A DNA stretch of 64,000 nt from assembly GCA_009760855.2 (NCBI GenBank), contig WPIO01000322.1:27065-91064 (forward strand), read 5' to 3'. The notes under the pieces were generated by a model. It did no database searches and had not been told where the DNA came from. It saw nothing but the letters and a program-made list of their open reading frames with translations. Position numbers and translations under genes: made by a program. Below are positions 1 through 17,060 of this stretch, one piece after another (the first letter of the stretch is position 1; each line of letters begins with the position of its first letter). The stretch comes from Cristatella mucedo (lineage: Eukaryota; Bryozoa; Phylactolaemata; Cristatellidae).

Positions 1-700
1 ATCCAGTCTCGACTTCTGCAACTCGCTGTTTACTGGCTCACCGGCATGTGCGATCAGGCGATTGCAGCTGGTGCAAAACTCCGCAGCTAGGCTTTTCTGT
101 CGTGAGCGTCGCAGCTGCCATATCATACCACTTTTCGCTGACCTGTACTGGCTACCAGTCAAGAAACGGATTGACTTCAAGGTTTTATCGCCTACTTTTC
201 GGTCACTTCATTCTTTGGCTCCAGCCAATCTCTAAAATGTACTCCACCACCAGGCCAAGTATCGTACCACCCGCTTTTCGGAATCCAACAGTCTACCAAT
301 ACCTCGTACAAAACCTCAAATTTTTGGAGAACGTGCATTAAGTTCCTATGCTCCTAAAGCATTGAACTCCCTCCCGACTTGCGTCAGAACATCCCCTGAC
401 TTGACCACATTTAAAAATAACTTATAAACACACCTATTTGGGACAACATTTGGTGGGTCCCTGTGATTCTTCCTTCGTTTGCTTATGCGTGCTGACACTG
501 TGCATGCTGCCACTAACCACATTTGCTTGCTGACCGTTCGCTTGTCACCCCCAACCATGTTATTTTTGTTGTTCGTGTACCAAGCATGATGTTACACACC
601 ACTTAGTTACATTTCCTTTTGCAGCAGATATAAAGCGCCTATAAAGAGATTGAGTTCTCTGAGGGCGCTTTATCAAGTGCATTATTATTTTTATTACCGA
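1..700 (+). mobile_element. LINE (CR1/L2-like) 3' fragment
   Basis: This is the 3' end of a non-LTR retrotransposon, cut by the window edge. Bases 1-470 translate in broken frames to the C-terminal part of the polymerase protein, with the family motifs LDFCNSL, RLQLVQNSAARL, ADLYWLPVK and RIDFKVLSP. After it come a 3' untranslated region rich in CTGACACTGTGCATGCTGCC-type sequence and the shared nested hairpin at about 632-669 (AAAGCGCC ... GGGCGCTT). It ends in ATT repeats near 690. The same order recurs in all 3'-complete copies in this window. Stops and shifts, for example near 420, show it is dead. Confidence 0.85.
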
Positions 701-849
701 CCATTTAAACCTCATTTGTTTTTGTGGGATCGTAGAACGCTCCCTGCTTAGCTTCTGACAATTTGTGTAACGATCTAGCTCATCTTGGCTAGCTTTTGTT
801 CTAAAAGATGGACGAGATTAATGATTGGATAAATAAAGTAGCTGAATCC

Positions 850-1319
850 TTTATTGTCCACATTTCATGAGGCCGCTAATGATTTCGTTGTCAACCTCAC
901 ATTCCAATCAAATAAGACAGCTGGGCCAATGGACCCTCTTTCCACAGCCATGCTTCAACAATGCATAGGTCTGCTACTGCTGCTACACACAACAAACATC
1001 ATACATATGGCATTAGCCTCAAGCAATGTCCCAGAATTTCTTTTAAAGGCAGCTGTCAGGTCACTGCTCAAGAAAGAAACACAACACGAAAAGAACTTGA
1101 ACAACTTCCGCTTGCTCTCACCTTCTATTTTATTCTTCATCTTATTCTCCTCTTCCATTCTTATCAAAAACAACGTCGTTGCAGACCAGCTGAACTCAAA
1201 TATTGAAACTTCAAATCCTGCTAGTAAGTTTCTGTCTAGTTTTAGAGCCAATAGCTATTCAGAGTCAGCTTTGCTTCTAGTTTATAGCGACATGCTTCGA
1301 AATGCAGACTTAGGTAAAG
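850..1319 (+). mobile_element. LINE fragment, start of reverse transcriptase domain
   Basis: An open frame of 179 codons from 854 contains the segment that precedes and begins the RT domain: QSNKTAGPMDPLSTAML, then a KAAVRSLLKK block, a diverged hydrophobic stretch where other copies read LPFLSKTLE, and then [19 protein letters not shown]. It ends at LRNADLGKV, just before the first catalytic motif. Sequence after about 1,319 no longer matches the family. The fragment is therefore truncated at both ends and cannot be functional. It is independent of the 3' fragment just upstream, since the order is reversed relative to the element. Confidence 0.75.
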
Positions 1320-1955
1320 TCGTCCTGCTTTGGAAATGTCCACCTGGGCTTGCCTGTCGTGTGGCCAACCGGCAGGTCGTTGCTCTAAAATAGTGACTGA
1401 CCTCAACCCAATGTATTGTATAGCAGCAACGACATAAGTCAAACAATAATCACTTTCCAAATAACTCCTAAATCGTACTTTTCATAATCCGCTGTTTATC
1501 TTGGCTATTTTATAAGCGATACGATTTCATTCCAGTCCGGCACTCAACTTGGAACTCCCTTGATATTGCTTAGCATGCATTTGATGTGTCTTAGCCCACC
1601 TTTGATCTTTCACTTTCTGAACGGTTACTAGGGCGTCATTTGCTTAGACTACGATGTCAATTCTTTATTATGCCCATTGCTTATAGCAAGCTGCTGTACA
1701 CGGATGGTTGAATCTGGGCGAAGTAAATACTTTTTATTTTATGAGCTTGAGATTTAAGATCCAGTATTCATGTTTTGTACTTTTAGAAGGTTAATCTGTA
1801 CAAATGAATCGTTGGATTTATGTATGCTTGTTTTAGGTTAATGAATTTTCCATTTAGGTCTTAGGGCTTAAGGTTTAGTATTACGATATTACAGGGCATC
1901 TATAATCAGAAAAAGCTGTTAGCCAGTTGGCTCCATCGACTCGAGGGTTGTAAAG
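1320..1955. other. No recognisable feature
   Basis: AT-rich sequence without a convincing reading frame, repeat match to the rest of the window, or RNA gene. Confidence 0.5.
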
Positions 1956-1959
1956 CATT

Positions 1960-2062
1960 TTCTTCCAGGGACATTTTGCTCCAGGATTATTCCCCCCTGG
2001 TGGACCGTAGGACATCCCCCCGGGCATTTCCCTCGGTTAGGACATTCCCCCCGATGCTTATG
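1960..2062. repeat. C-rich short-period degenerate repeat
   Basis: Several imperfect repeats of a GGACAT followed by a C-run (GGACATTTTGC, AGGACATCCCCCC, AGGACATTCCCCCC) lie just before a long TA tract. The origin is unknown. It could be the internal part of a short satellite or of a non-autonomous element. It is only seen once in this window. Confidence 0.5.
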
Positions 2063-2080
2063 AATGTATAAATAATAATA

Positions 2081-9330
<7,250 letters not shown>

Positions 9331-9337
9331 CAGAATG

Positions 9338-9835
9338 GCGGCTATTAGGAATGCAGACACGGGTAGAGTGTCTCTGCTTGTTTTGCTCGATCTTTCGGCA
9401 GCTTTTGATACTATCGATCACAAAGTTCTTCTTGAGTGCCTCTCATCTCGACTGGGAATCACTGGCACTGCTCTGCAGTGGTTCAGGTCCTACCTCAGTG
9501 GGAGACTCCAAAGTATTGACGTGAATGGACGAAGATCATCTGAAGTACCTCTGAAATATGGAGTACCTGAGGGCTCCGTGCTAGGTCCGGTTCTTATCAC
9601 GGTTTATACTCTCACTCTTGCTGATGTGATTGCCAAGCACAATCTAGGCTTTCACTTCTATACGAATGACACTCAGTTGTACCTTTGCTTCGATCCCTCC
9701 CAGCCTTCGAGCTCCTCAAATTCTCTCAACTCACTTGCTGCATGCATTGATGACATCCGCAAATGGATGGCAGCAAATTTTCTAAAACTAAACGATGACA
9801 AAACTAACTTATTAGTTATGGGCAACCCAGTGTGA
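9338..9835 (+). pseudogene. LINE reverse transcriptase domain, defective
   Basis: This frame holds most of the catalytic palm of a LINE-type reverse transcriptase, the enzyme that copies element RNA at a nicked target. Visible motifs, in order: LLVLLDLSAAFDTIDH (motif A, catalytic Asp), WFRSYLSGR, YGVPEGSVLGPVL (normally PQGSVLGP; here Gln is replaced by Glu), FHFYTNDTQLYL (motif C, where the usual YADD has become YTND, losing the first catalytic Asp) and FLKLNDDKTNLLVMG. The loss of a motif C aspartate and the frame break after VMGNP mean it is inactive. It belongs to the CR1/L2 superfamily by motif order; the clade within that is uncertain. Confidence 0.85.
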
Positions 9836-10117
9836 TTCAGAGATTGGAAAGGCTGTCTCTCAAAATTGGCTCTGCCAGCATATCTCCTGTTAAATCAGCT
9901 CGAAATCTGTGTGTCATATTCCAAAGCGACCTCTCGTTAGACGACCATATCAGCTCCACAGTCAATTCTGCTTATTTTTAGCTACATAACATTGCTAAAA
10001 TTCGTGCTTGTTTAAATAAGGATACCACTTCTAAGTCGGTCCATGCATTCGTGACAAACCCGTCTCGACTTCTGCAACTCACTGCTTACTGCCCTACCAG
10101 AATGTGCGATCAGGCGA

Positions 10118-10522
10118 TTGCAGCTGGTGCCAAACTCTGCAGCTAGGCTTGTCTGTAGTGAGCGTTGCAGTTGCTACATTACTCCACTCCTCGCCTACCT
10201 GCACTGGCTACCAGTCAAGCTACGGATTGACTTCAAGGTTTTGAAGATCACTTTTAGGCCCCTTCATTCTATTGCTTCAGCTTATCTCTCCGACATACTC
10301 CCCCATCAGGCCAAGCATCGTTCCACCCTCTTTTCGGAATCTAACAGTCTAGAAATACTATCTACAAACCTTAAATCCTTTGGAGGCCGTGCATTTAGTT
10401 TTTATGCTCCCAAAGCCTGGAAATCCCTCCCGACCTGCGTTAGAATATCCCCTGACCTGACCACATTTAAAAGGAACTTAAAAACACGCCTATTTAGGAC
10501 AGCATTTAATGGGTCTCTTTGA
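10118..10522 (+). pseudogene. LINE ORF2 C-terminal domain remnant
   Basis: An open frame of 134 codons covers the C-terminal region of the same element, after the RT palm. It has the recurrent blocks VPNSAARLVCSERCSCY, YLHWLPVKLRIDFKVL, HQAKHRSTLFSESNSLEI, FGGRAFSFYAPKAWKSLP and TFKRNLKTRLFRTAFNGSL, the last being the true protein C-terminus shared by other copies. It is separated from the RT frame at 9,338-9,835 by several breaks. It has no start codon of its own and is not an independent gene. Confidence 0.8.
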
Positions 10523-10770
10523 TTCGTCCTTCACGTGCTTATACGTGCTTATGCGTGCTGACACTGTGCATGCTGCCACTAACCACATTTTCATGCTGAC
10601 CCTGTGCATGTCATCCCTAACCATATCATTCATTTTGTTTGTTTTTCAAGCATGATTTTACTTACCATTTAATTGAATTTTCTTTTGCAGCAAATGTGAA
10701 GCGCCTAGAAAGAGATTAAGTTCTCCGAGGGCGCTTTATCGAGTGCATTATTATTGATATTATTATTATT

Positions 10771-12584
10771 AATGAACACCTCATCTATGTTTGGTACTTC
10801 TGCATGCTTGCAGGTCGTTAAGATTTTTACTGCAGAAGTCTTTGACAAAATTCAAGTGCCGAACCACTCACCTTGAGTATTCTAAGCCAATATCTCCGTT
10901 TTCCTTTAGGCATTTGATTGCCTAGTTTTGGTGGAATACATTATTGCCACAGCTGATTTTAGGCTTTTCTCGAAAGTCTCAGCATAGGATCCTATCTATT
11001 ATCCATGTAATTGGCCACAAGTCAAACCTGTACTGTTTTAGAGGTAGTGCTTGGGGTTTATGCTGCTGGAGGATAGCCGACCGATCACGGACCTCGCCTG
11101 GGACCTGAGTGCCTGGGTCGTGCCCCACATTTGCATTTTTAAATATTGTAACTTGCCCAATGAGTTGCAGCAATCGATGGGGCTCCTTCACACTGTGCAG
11201 AGACGACGTTGCATCAGCTTGATTTTGAGACCCGTCTTTGAAAGCTGTGCCACACAGGCCGCGCTCCCTCCTAGGAGGCGGCTTGGCCTTAGCAATCGAC
11301 CCCTCCTGAGTGAGTCGTGCCGGTTTTCGTGCAACTACGGCTCTTTAACTTGACTAGTCGATACCGTCATCCAGGTTCTAGTTGAACACCTTAAAAATCA
11401 GTTTTATAAGACGGGCGATCGCACCAGGACGTTTGGCAACCATGAAACGAACCAAGCTGGGCCGCTATCATTATCACGGCAACCGGCTACATGCCATGCA
11501 GCATGTCTAGGCCTAGAGATATTATATATCTAAATCATTGATGTAGTCTCCTAAAAGAGCTAAATATTTATCCAGATGCTCCACATACGCCGATGGGCTC
11601 AAGTCCTCGACCTCAGTCTAAGAAGTCGAGTACTTTCATACCTTGACCAAATCAGCCCAGAAGGCAAAGTGCTGGCTTTTTTACGCACGAACCTTGGTTT
11701 CAAGGACTGCGGTTCTCCATCCTTTATTTCCCTCTGCAAGCGACTATTTAGGCTCTTCTGCAGTTATACAAATGAGGCTGTTCAACCAGCTGTTTTTTTA
11801 TTTATGTATATTACGGAAGGTTCACCTAGTCAGTTTTTGAATGAAGCATCGTAAGAGAGTTAACGTTCAGTTAACAGGGTAATAAGCTAAATCATTGAGC
11901 GTTGGTCATGAACGGTCCTCAACAAAACATGGTGTGTGCTGAGACGATCACAATTACAGTGTAAGACTTCGTTGTCAGTTAGCTGTGAACTAAATTCTTT
12001 TTTGAATTGGGCCTTTGGCTATCACAAAAAGGCTTTTTCTAATCTTTGTTATTGGAAGCAATGTTGCCTATGAGCATCTGCTGTACATTCAGCATCAGGA
12101 AGACGTTGATGTTTAGTTATATGGAGTGCAATCCTCCAATGGCTTCCTTCGGAGTAGTTAAGAGTAAATTGGCAAGTTTGAGAGGGTTCTGGGCTTCAGC
12201 CTTGATTTGACGTGCGTTGATTGATGTCTGATGTAGATGTTTAGCATTGATGTCAAATGTTAAAGACTTATGTTGATGTCATCTACTGCTCCTATGTGTA
12301 AGTTCTACCCTCTTTCGCTTCTGAGGTTTAAATACAAAGTTTTAGGGCTCTAAATACCGGCTTCCAACCTTAACTGTAACCTTTACCCTTAGGCTACAAG
12401 AGCTTCGCCATTGTGGATACACTGCTGTGTGTTGCCGTTGATTGCACATATGGGCTGCCATTAAGCCAGCCTTGTGATATCTACTGTGATAGTTTTACTA
12501 ACCAAACAATCGCGTTCGTAGATAGCAAGTTAGTTTTGTTCACTCTCCTCGCTATTAACAAGTCTCCTTCTTAGCCATACCAGA
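10771..12584. other. No recognisable gene
   Basis: Contains a more GC-rich patch at about 11,050-11,350 that is open for 100 codons on the plus strand but shows no family motif, and several short unrelated frames. I see no paralogous copy elsewhere in the window that would support coding. Confidence 0.45.
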
Positions 12585-12716
12585 CAGCATTAAATGGTTA
12601 AGCTGCTCGCCTGAACAAGGTCTGGGTGAGGTCTTGGGCCCGAGCCCCGTGGCATAGGCGAAGTGACTACGTTCTAGTAGGGCACTATGCAAATAAATTA
12701 TATTAATATTATTATC
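12585..12716 (+). mobile_element. tRNA-derived SINE, family B (degenerate)
   Basis: It matches the better copies at 39,449 and 43,278. A tRNA-like head carries AATGGTTAAGCTGCTCGCC in the box A region and GGGCCCGAGCCCC in the box B region. The tail GCGAAGTGACT...AGGGCACTATGCAAAT is followed by an ATT-rich end. The hairpin of the tail is partly lost in this copy. Confidence 0.65.
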
Positions 12717-13429
12717 TACTGGTGGAGTGTTGTTTCACGGATGGTCTTTAATGGCAGTTATCGAGTAGTACGGATGTCTTGCAATTACAATCTGTCAAAT
12801 GGTCTTATTAGACGAGCTTCAGAGAAACTGTCCCTTAGTTTTGTAAGCTTTTCATGGACGGCAGGAAGTTTTGGTAGTCCACTGGAGCCTAGTCAGTGGC
12901 AGCCTAACTGTCAGCAGTCAGGGTTTTTGTGTGTTCTGACCCTATGCGTATTCAGTAATGGTCACGCCTGCGGTAGTCTATGTGACTGGAAGGATGGTGG
13001 AATGATCCTAGTAGTTTTACTTGGACAATCTGAAGTTAATCAAGCAGTTCCAGAATGTGCCTCGCGAGAGCAAGCTGAAGGACTAATGGTTCAGCACAAA
13101 ATTGCTGGTTGGTCTTATTAAAAACATCAGCACACCTCATCAAACCGGGCCAACTGAAGCACTTGCGACCACGTCAAGCCAGATAGCTTGTTGGCCTCTG
13201 CAAGTCAAGGCACAAGCTCTGGCACGTGCTCAGGCACATGCCAGCACTGGAGATTTTGTTACCAACTTGAACCTTCGAATAATTACAGACCAATAGCTAC
13301 CTGGGACACAGGCAGTTCAACTTGTGCAGCTCCATCATCCAGATGCGCCACAGTAGTGTCGCATATTCTCAAAAATCAGCCGAGAATTTGACTTTTATAC
13401 TGCTGCTTTCAGAACATCTGTAGTGGGGA
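12717..13429. other. No recognisable gene
   Basis: A 144-codon open frame (12,687-13,121) starts inside the SINE tail and shows no known motif, signal peptide or paralogue. I treat it as chance. The rest is unassigned up to the LINE that starts near 13,430. Confidence 0.45.
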
Positions 13430-13658
13430 GGCCATGAACTGAGGTGGAGTTGCTGTTATCGTGCGCTCAAAATTCAACTTCAAGCCATTTGCAGTACCCT
13501 CAAAGCAATCTTTTGAATCAATTGTCTTGGTCTCACCCGAAAGCAAGTTATTGATAGTGGCAGTAGTCTATCGATCACCAGGTACCAAACCCTCCTTTAT
13601 CTCAGATTTCTCCGATTTCGTTTCGATTTAGTGTGCAAGAAATCGATCCTTTCTTGTT

Positions 13659-14103
13659 ATGGGGGATTTCAGCGTTCACCTTGATAACTTATCAGACACT
13701 TTAAGCACTGAATTTCGTGCATTGACTGACTCATTGTCTCTTGTGGCTCATGTGTATGGCCCTACAAACATCAAGGGTCACACTCGACCAGATTTTCTCA
13801 TACAACGGCACTTTGTCATCACCAATTATTACCAAATCCTGCCTATCTGACCACATGCAGATCTCATTCAATCTACAATGTGTGCCCACCTCCACCTCTA
13901 AAATAAACTGTGAATCGCGAAACCTCAAGACCCTCAACATAGATGCTGTCCGTGCAAGAAAATCTGCTTCGCCTCTACTGCTCATTCCTCCCTCCGGTCT
14001 GTCATCATTGATAGATAGCTACAACACGGCACTAGCTGACAGGCTCGACGAGTTTGCACCCCTGACAAAGCGCACGGTGTGCCCCCGCCCAGATGGCCTA
14101 TAG
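13659..14103 (+). pseudogene. LINE apurinic-type endonuclease domain remnant
   Basis: Two overlapping frames (13,659-13,850 and 13,741-14,103) together cover the second half of the AP-like endonuclease that nicks the target site. Visible are GDFSVHLDN (the GDFN-type metal-binding motif, with Asn replaced by Ser), then GHTRPDFLIQ where other copies read GHTIDQIFS, and LSDHMQISF (the SDH motif with the catalytic His). A frame shift inside the GHT block separates the two frames. The same segment is better preserved at 53,962-54,264. Confidence 0.8.
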
Positions 14104-15127
14104 TTTACCACAGACGATAAACAAGCCAGGTCTACTAAACAAAAGCTTGAAAGAGTATACAAAAGATATGGACTGACTGTTCATCTACAGGCATATGAGG
14201 ACTACTGTAGGTCGTACCAATCGATTCTAGCAAAGGCCAAGTCTTGCTTCTATAAAAATATTGTTGAATCACAGATTTAAAATAAAAAATTGCTGAAGTC
14301 GACGATCGACGATCTCCTCAACCGCTCCCAGATTAGCTCATTACCTGACGATCCGTGTGATGATCTAGCCGATCGCTTCTCTCGATTCTTTGTGCAGAAG
14401 ATAGACAAGATCAGGGAGTCCATCCCTGCGATGAGAAAATCCCCAGTAAAAAGCTGCTCCCCGATTCCCGTGTGATCCTCAATGTCTGCATTTAAGCAGG
14501 TTACTGGTGATCTCTTCTTAAAGTTCATATCCCAATCAAAGAAGAACAAGTCCTCTGGACCCTATTCCCACTGTCCTGCTCCTACGTTGCATTGATCTGC
14601 TGCTGCCATGCATAACTACCATCATTATATGTCATTAGCCTCAGGTCATGTCCCAGCACCTTTAAAAATGCTGTAGTCAGGCCACTTCTCAAGAGAGCGA
14701 CACTAGACCAAGAGAACTTGAGCAACTACTGCCCAGTCTCCCTTCTACCATTTATACCAAAGACGCTGGAACGGGTCGTGGCTGACCAGCTGAACTCAAA
14801 TATTGAAACCTCAAATCTTTGTAGTAAGTTCCAGTCTCGCTTAAGAGCTAATCACTCCACAGAGTCAGCATTGCTTAGGGTGTAGAGCAACCTACTTAGG
14901 AATGCAGACAAAGGTAGAGTTCTCTCCTTGTTTTGCTCGATCTTTGGGCAGCTTTTGATACTATCAATCTAAAAATTCTTCCAGAGCGCCTCTTATCTCA
15001 CCTGGGCATCACTAGCATTGCTCTACAATGGTTCAGATCATATCTCAGTGGGTGGCTCCAGAGTATCGATGTTAATGGACAAAGATCATCCGAGGTACAT
15101 CTGAAATAAGGGGTATCTCAGGGTTTC

Positions 15128-15376
15128 GTGCTATGTCCATTTCTATTTATGCTTTATACTCTCCCTCTTGCTGATGTGATTGCCAAGCACATTCTTGGCT
15201 TTTACTTCTATGCGGATGACACTCAGGTGTACCTTAGCTATGATTCCTCCCAGCCTTCGAGCACCTCGAATTCTCTCAACTCATGTGCTGCGTGTATTGA
15301 TGACATCCACACATGGATGGCAGCAAATTTTCTGAAACTAAACGATGATAAAACTAACTTACTAGTTATGGGCTAA
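15128..15376 (+). pseudogene. LINE reverse transcriptase motif C fragment
   Basis: This frame keeps the YADD catalytic box intact (GFYFYADDTQVYLSYD), followed by ACIDDIHTWMAANFLKLNDD and KTNLLVMG. Motif A upstream, around 14,930-14,970, is in a different, stop-containing frame. Intact motif C therefore does not imply activity. It is part of the element at 13,430-16,290. Confidence 0.8.
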
Positions 15377-16394
15377 CCCAGTATGATTCACAAATTGGAA
15401 AGGTTGACGCTCTAAATTGGCTCTGCCAGCATATCTCCTGTTAAATCAGCTCTAAATCTATCAGCCATATTCCAAAGCAACCTCTTGGTAGACGACCATA
15501 TCAGCTCCACAGTCAAATCTGCCTATTTTCAGCTTCATAACATTACTAAAATTTGGGCTCTTTTAGATAAGGATACCACATATAAATTGGTCCATGTATT
15601 TGAGACATCCCCACTTCATTTCTATAACTTGCTGCTTACTGGCCCACCGGCACGTACAATCAGGTGATTACAGCTTGTGCGAAACTCTGCAGCTAAGCTT
15701 GGCTGTCGTGAACGTCGCAGGTGCCACATCACACCACTTTTCGAAGACCTGCACTAGCTACCAGTCAAGCAACGGACCTACTTCAAAGTTTTGTCGTTCA
15801 CTTTTAGGTCACTTCATTCTCTGGCTCCAGCCTATCTCTCAGATCCACTCCCCCACCAAGCCAAGCATCGTACCACCCGCTTTTTGGAATCTAACTGTTT
15901 ACAAATACTGCGTACAAACCTCAAATATTTGGAGACCGTGCATTTAGTTCGTCTGCTCCCAAAGCCTGGAACTTCCTTCTGAATAGCTTCAGAACATCCC
16001 CTGACCTGACCACTTTTAAAAGGAACTTAAAAACACACCTATTTAGGACAGCATTTATTGGGTCCCTGTGATTCGTCCTTCATGTGCTTATGCATTCTGA
16101 CACTAAGCACGCTGCCACTAACCAAATTTGCATGATGACCCTGTGCATGTTACCCCTAACCACGTTGTTCATGTTGTTTATCAATTATATTACTCACCAT
16201 TCGATTGCGATCCTTTGCAGCAAATGGCCTTTGAAGAGATTGAGTTCTCTGAGGGCGCTTTATCAAGTGCATTGTTATTATTATTATGGGGTTATACTTT
16301 CACTGGCAGTTGGTAATTACAGGATCATGATCTGCAGTGGCACTTCGTAGGTTTGCTAGCCAGGAGAATCAGGGCTAGCCAGAGAAGTCGGGGA

Positions 16395-17060
16395 AAATGG
16401 CTGAACTTCTGTAACTCACTGCTTGCTGACGTACTGGCACGTGCAATGAGGTGCTTACAGCTGGCACCAAACTCTGTAGCTAGGCTCATCGGTCGTGAGC
16501 GACGCAGTTGCCACCACACACAGCTTCTCACGGACTTGAACTGGATACTAGTCGAGCCACGGATCGACTACAAGGCTTTGTCGCTTACTTTTTGATCTCT
16601 TCATTCTTTGGCTCAGGCCTACCTATCAGATCTACTCCACCACCAGGCCAAGCATCGCACCACCCGCTTTTTGGAAACTCACTGTTTACCAATACCTGGT
16701 ACTAACCTCATGTCCTTTGCAGACCGTGCATTGAGTTCGTATGCTTCCAAAGCCTGGAACTCACACCCGACGTGCATCACGACATCCCCTTACTTGACCA
16801 AATTAAAAAGGAAATAAAAAACTCCCCTATTTATGACAGCTTTTAGTGGGTCCGTTTGATTCGTTCTTTATGTGTCAATTCGTGCTGACACTGCATTCAG
16901 AATAGAACCTAACAATACCATTCATGCTGTTTATCAAGCATGATACCGCTCACCATTCGATCGCGATCCTTGCAGCAAATGTAAAGCGCCTAGAAAGATA
17001 TTTAGTTTTCCGAGGGCGCTTTATCAAGTGAATTATTATTATTATTATTATTATTATTAT
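16395..17060 (+). mobile_element. LINE 3' fragment
   Basis: A separate 5'-truncated copy starting at the FCNSLLADVLARAM block and running through LQLAPNSVARL, LSDLLHHQAKHRTTRFLE and RALSSYASKAWNSHP. It ends at the hairpin (about 16,985-17,022) and a clean (ATT)n tail at about 17,033-17,060. It sits only about 100 bases after the end of the previous LINE, in the same orientation. Confidence 0.87.

Larger units (their letters stand above)
9338..10770 (+). mobile_element. 5'-truncated LINE (CR1/L2-like), RT to 3' tail
   Basis: A single 5'-truncated insertion starting inside the RT domain (RNADTGRVSLLVLLDLSAAF) and running to the 3' tail. The coding part continues after a frame break near 9,830 and resumes openly from about 10,118 to 10,522. 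The nested hairpin is at about 10,699-10,734 and the ATT-repeat terminus near 10,760-10,770. The 5' junction at about 9,338 abuts unrelated sequence, typical of incomplete reverse transcription during target-primed integration. The element encodes no intact protein. Confidence 0.9.
13430..16290 (+). mobile_element. LINE (CR1/L2-like), endonuclease to 3' tail, decayed
   Basis: One of the two longest plus-strand LINE copies. It begins inside the endonuclease domain (VAVVYRSPG, then MGDFSVHLDNLSD at about 13,659). It continues through LSDHMQISFNLQC, the linker (NLKTLNIDAV, DEFAPLTKRTV, YKRYGLTVH, DLLNRSQISSLPDD, RFFVQKIDKIRESIP), the RT domain (FYADDTQVYLSYDSSQ at about 15,200) and the C-terminal region. 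It ends with the hairpin remnant at about 16,226-16,270 and ATT repeats near 16,285. Many stops and shifts are present, so it is an old dead copy. The hairpin's left arm is partly deleted (only GGCCT before TTGAAGAGATTGAG). Confidence 0.88.

Noticed and set aside
11051-11353. 100-codon open frame in a GC-rich patch
   Set aside because: No recognisable domain; the opposite strand is also open over part of it, as expected from GC-rich chance frames.
12687-13121. 144-codon open frame, the longest one outside LINEs besides those in repeats
   Set aside because: It starts inside a SINE tail, has no motif, no signal peptide and no paralogue; chance is the simpler explanation.
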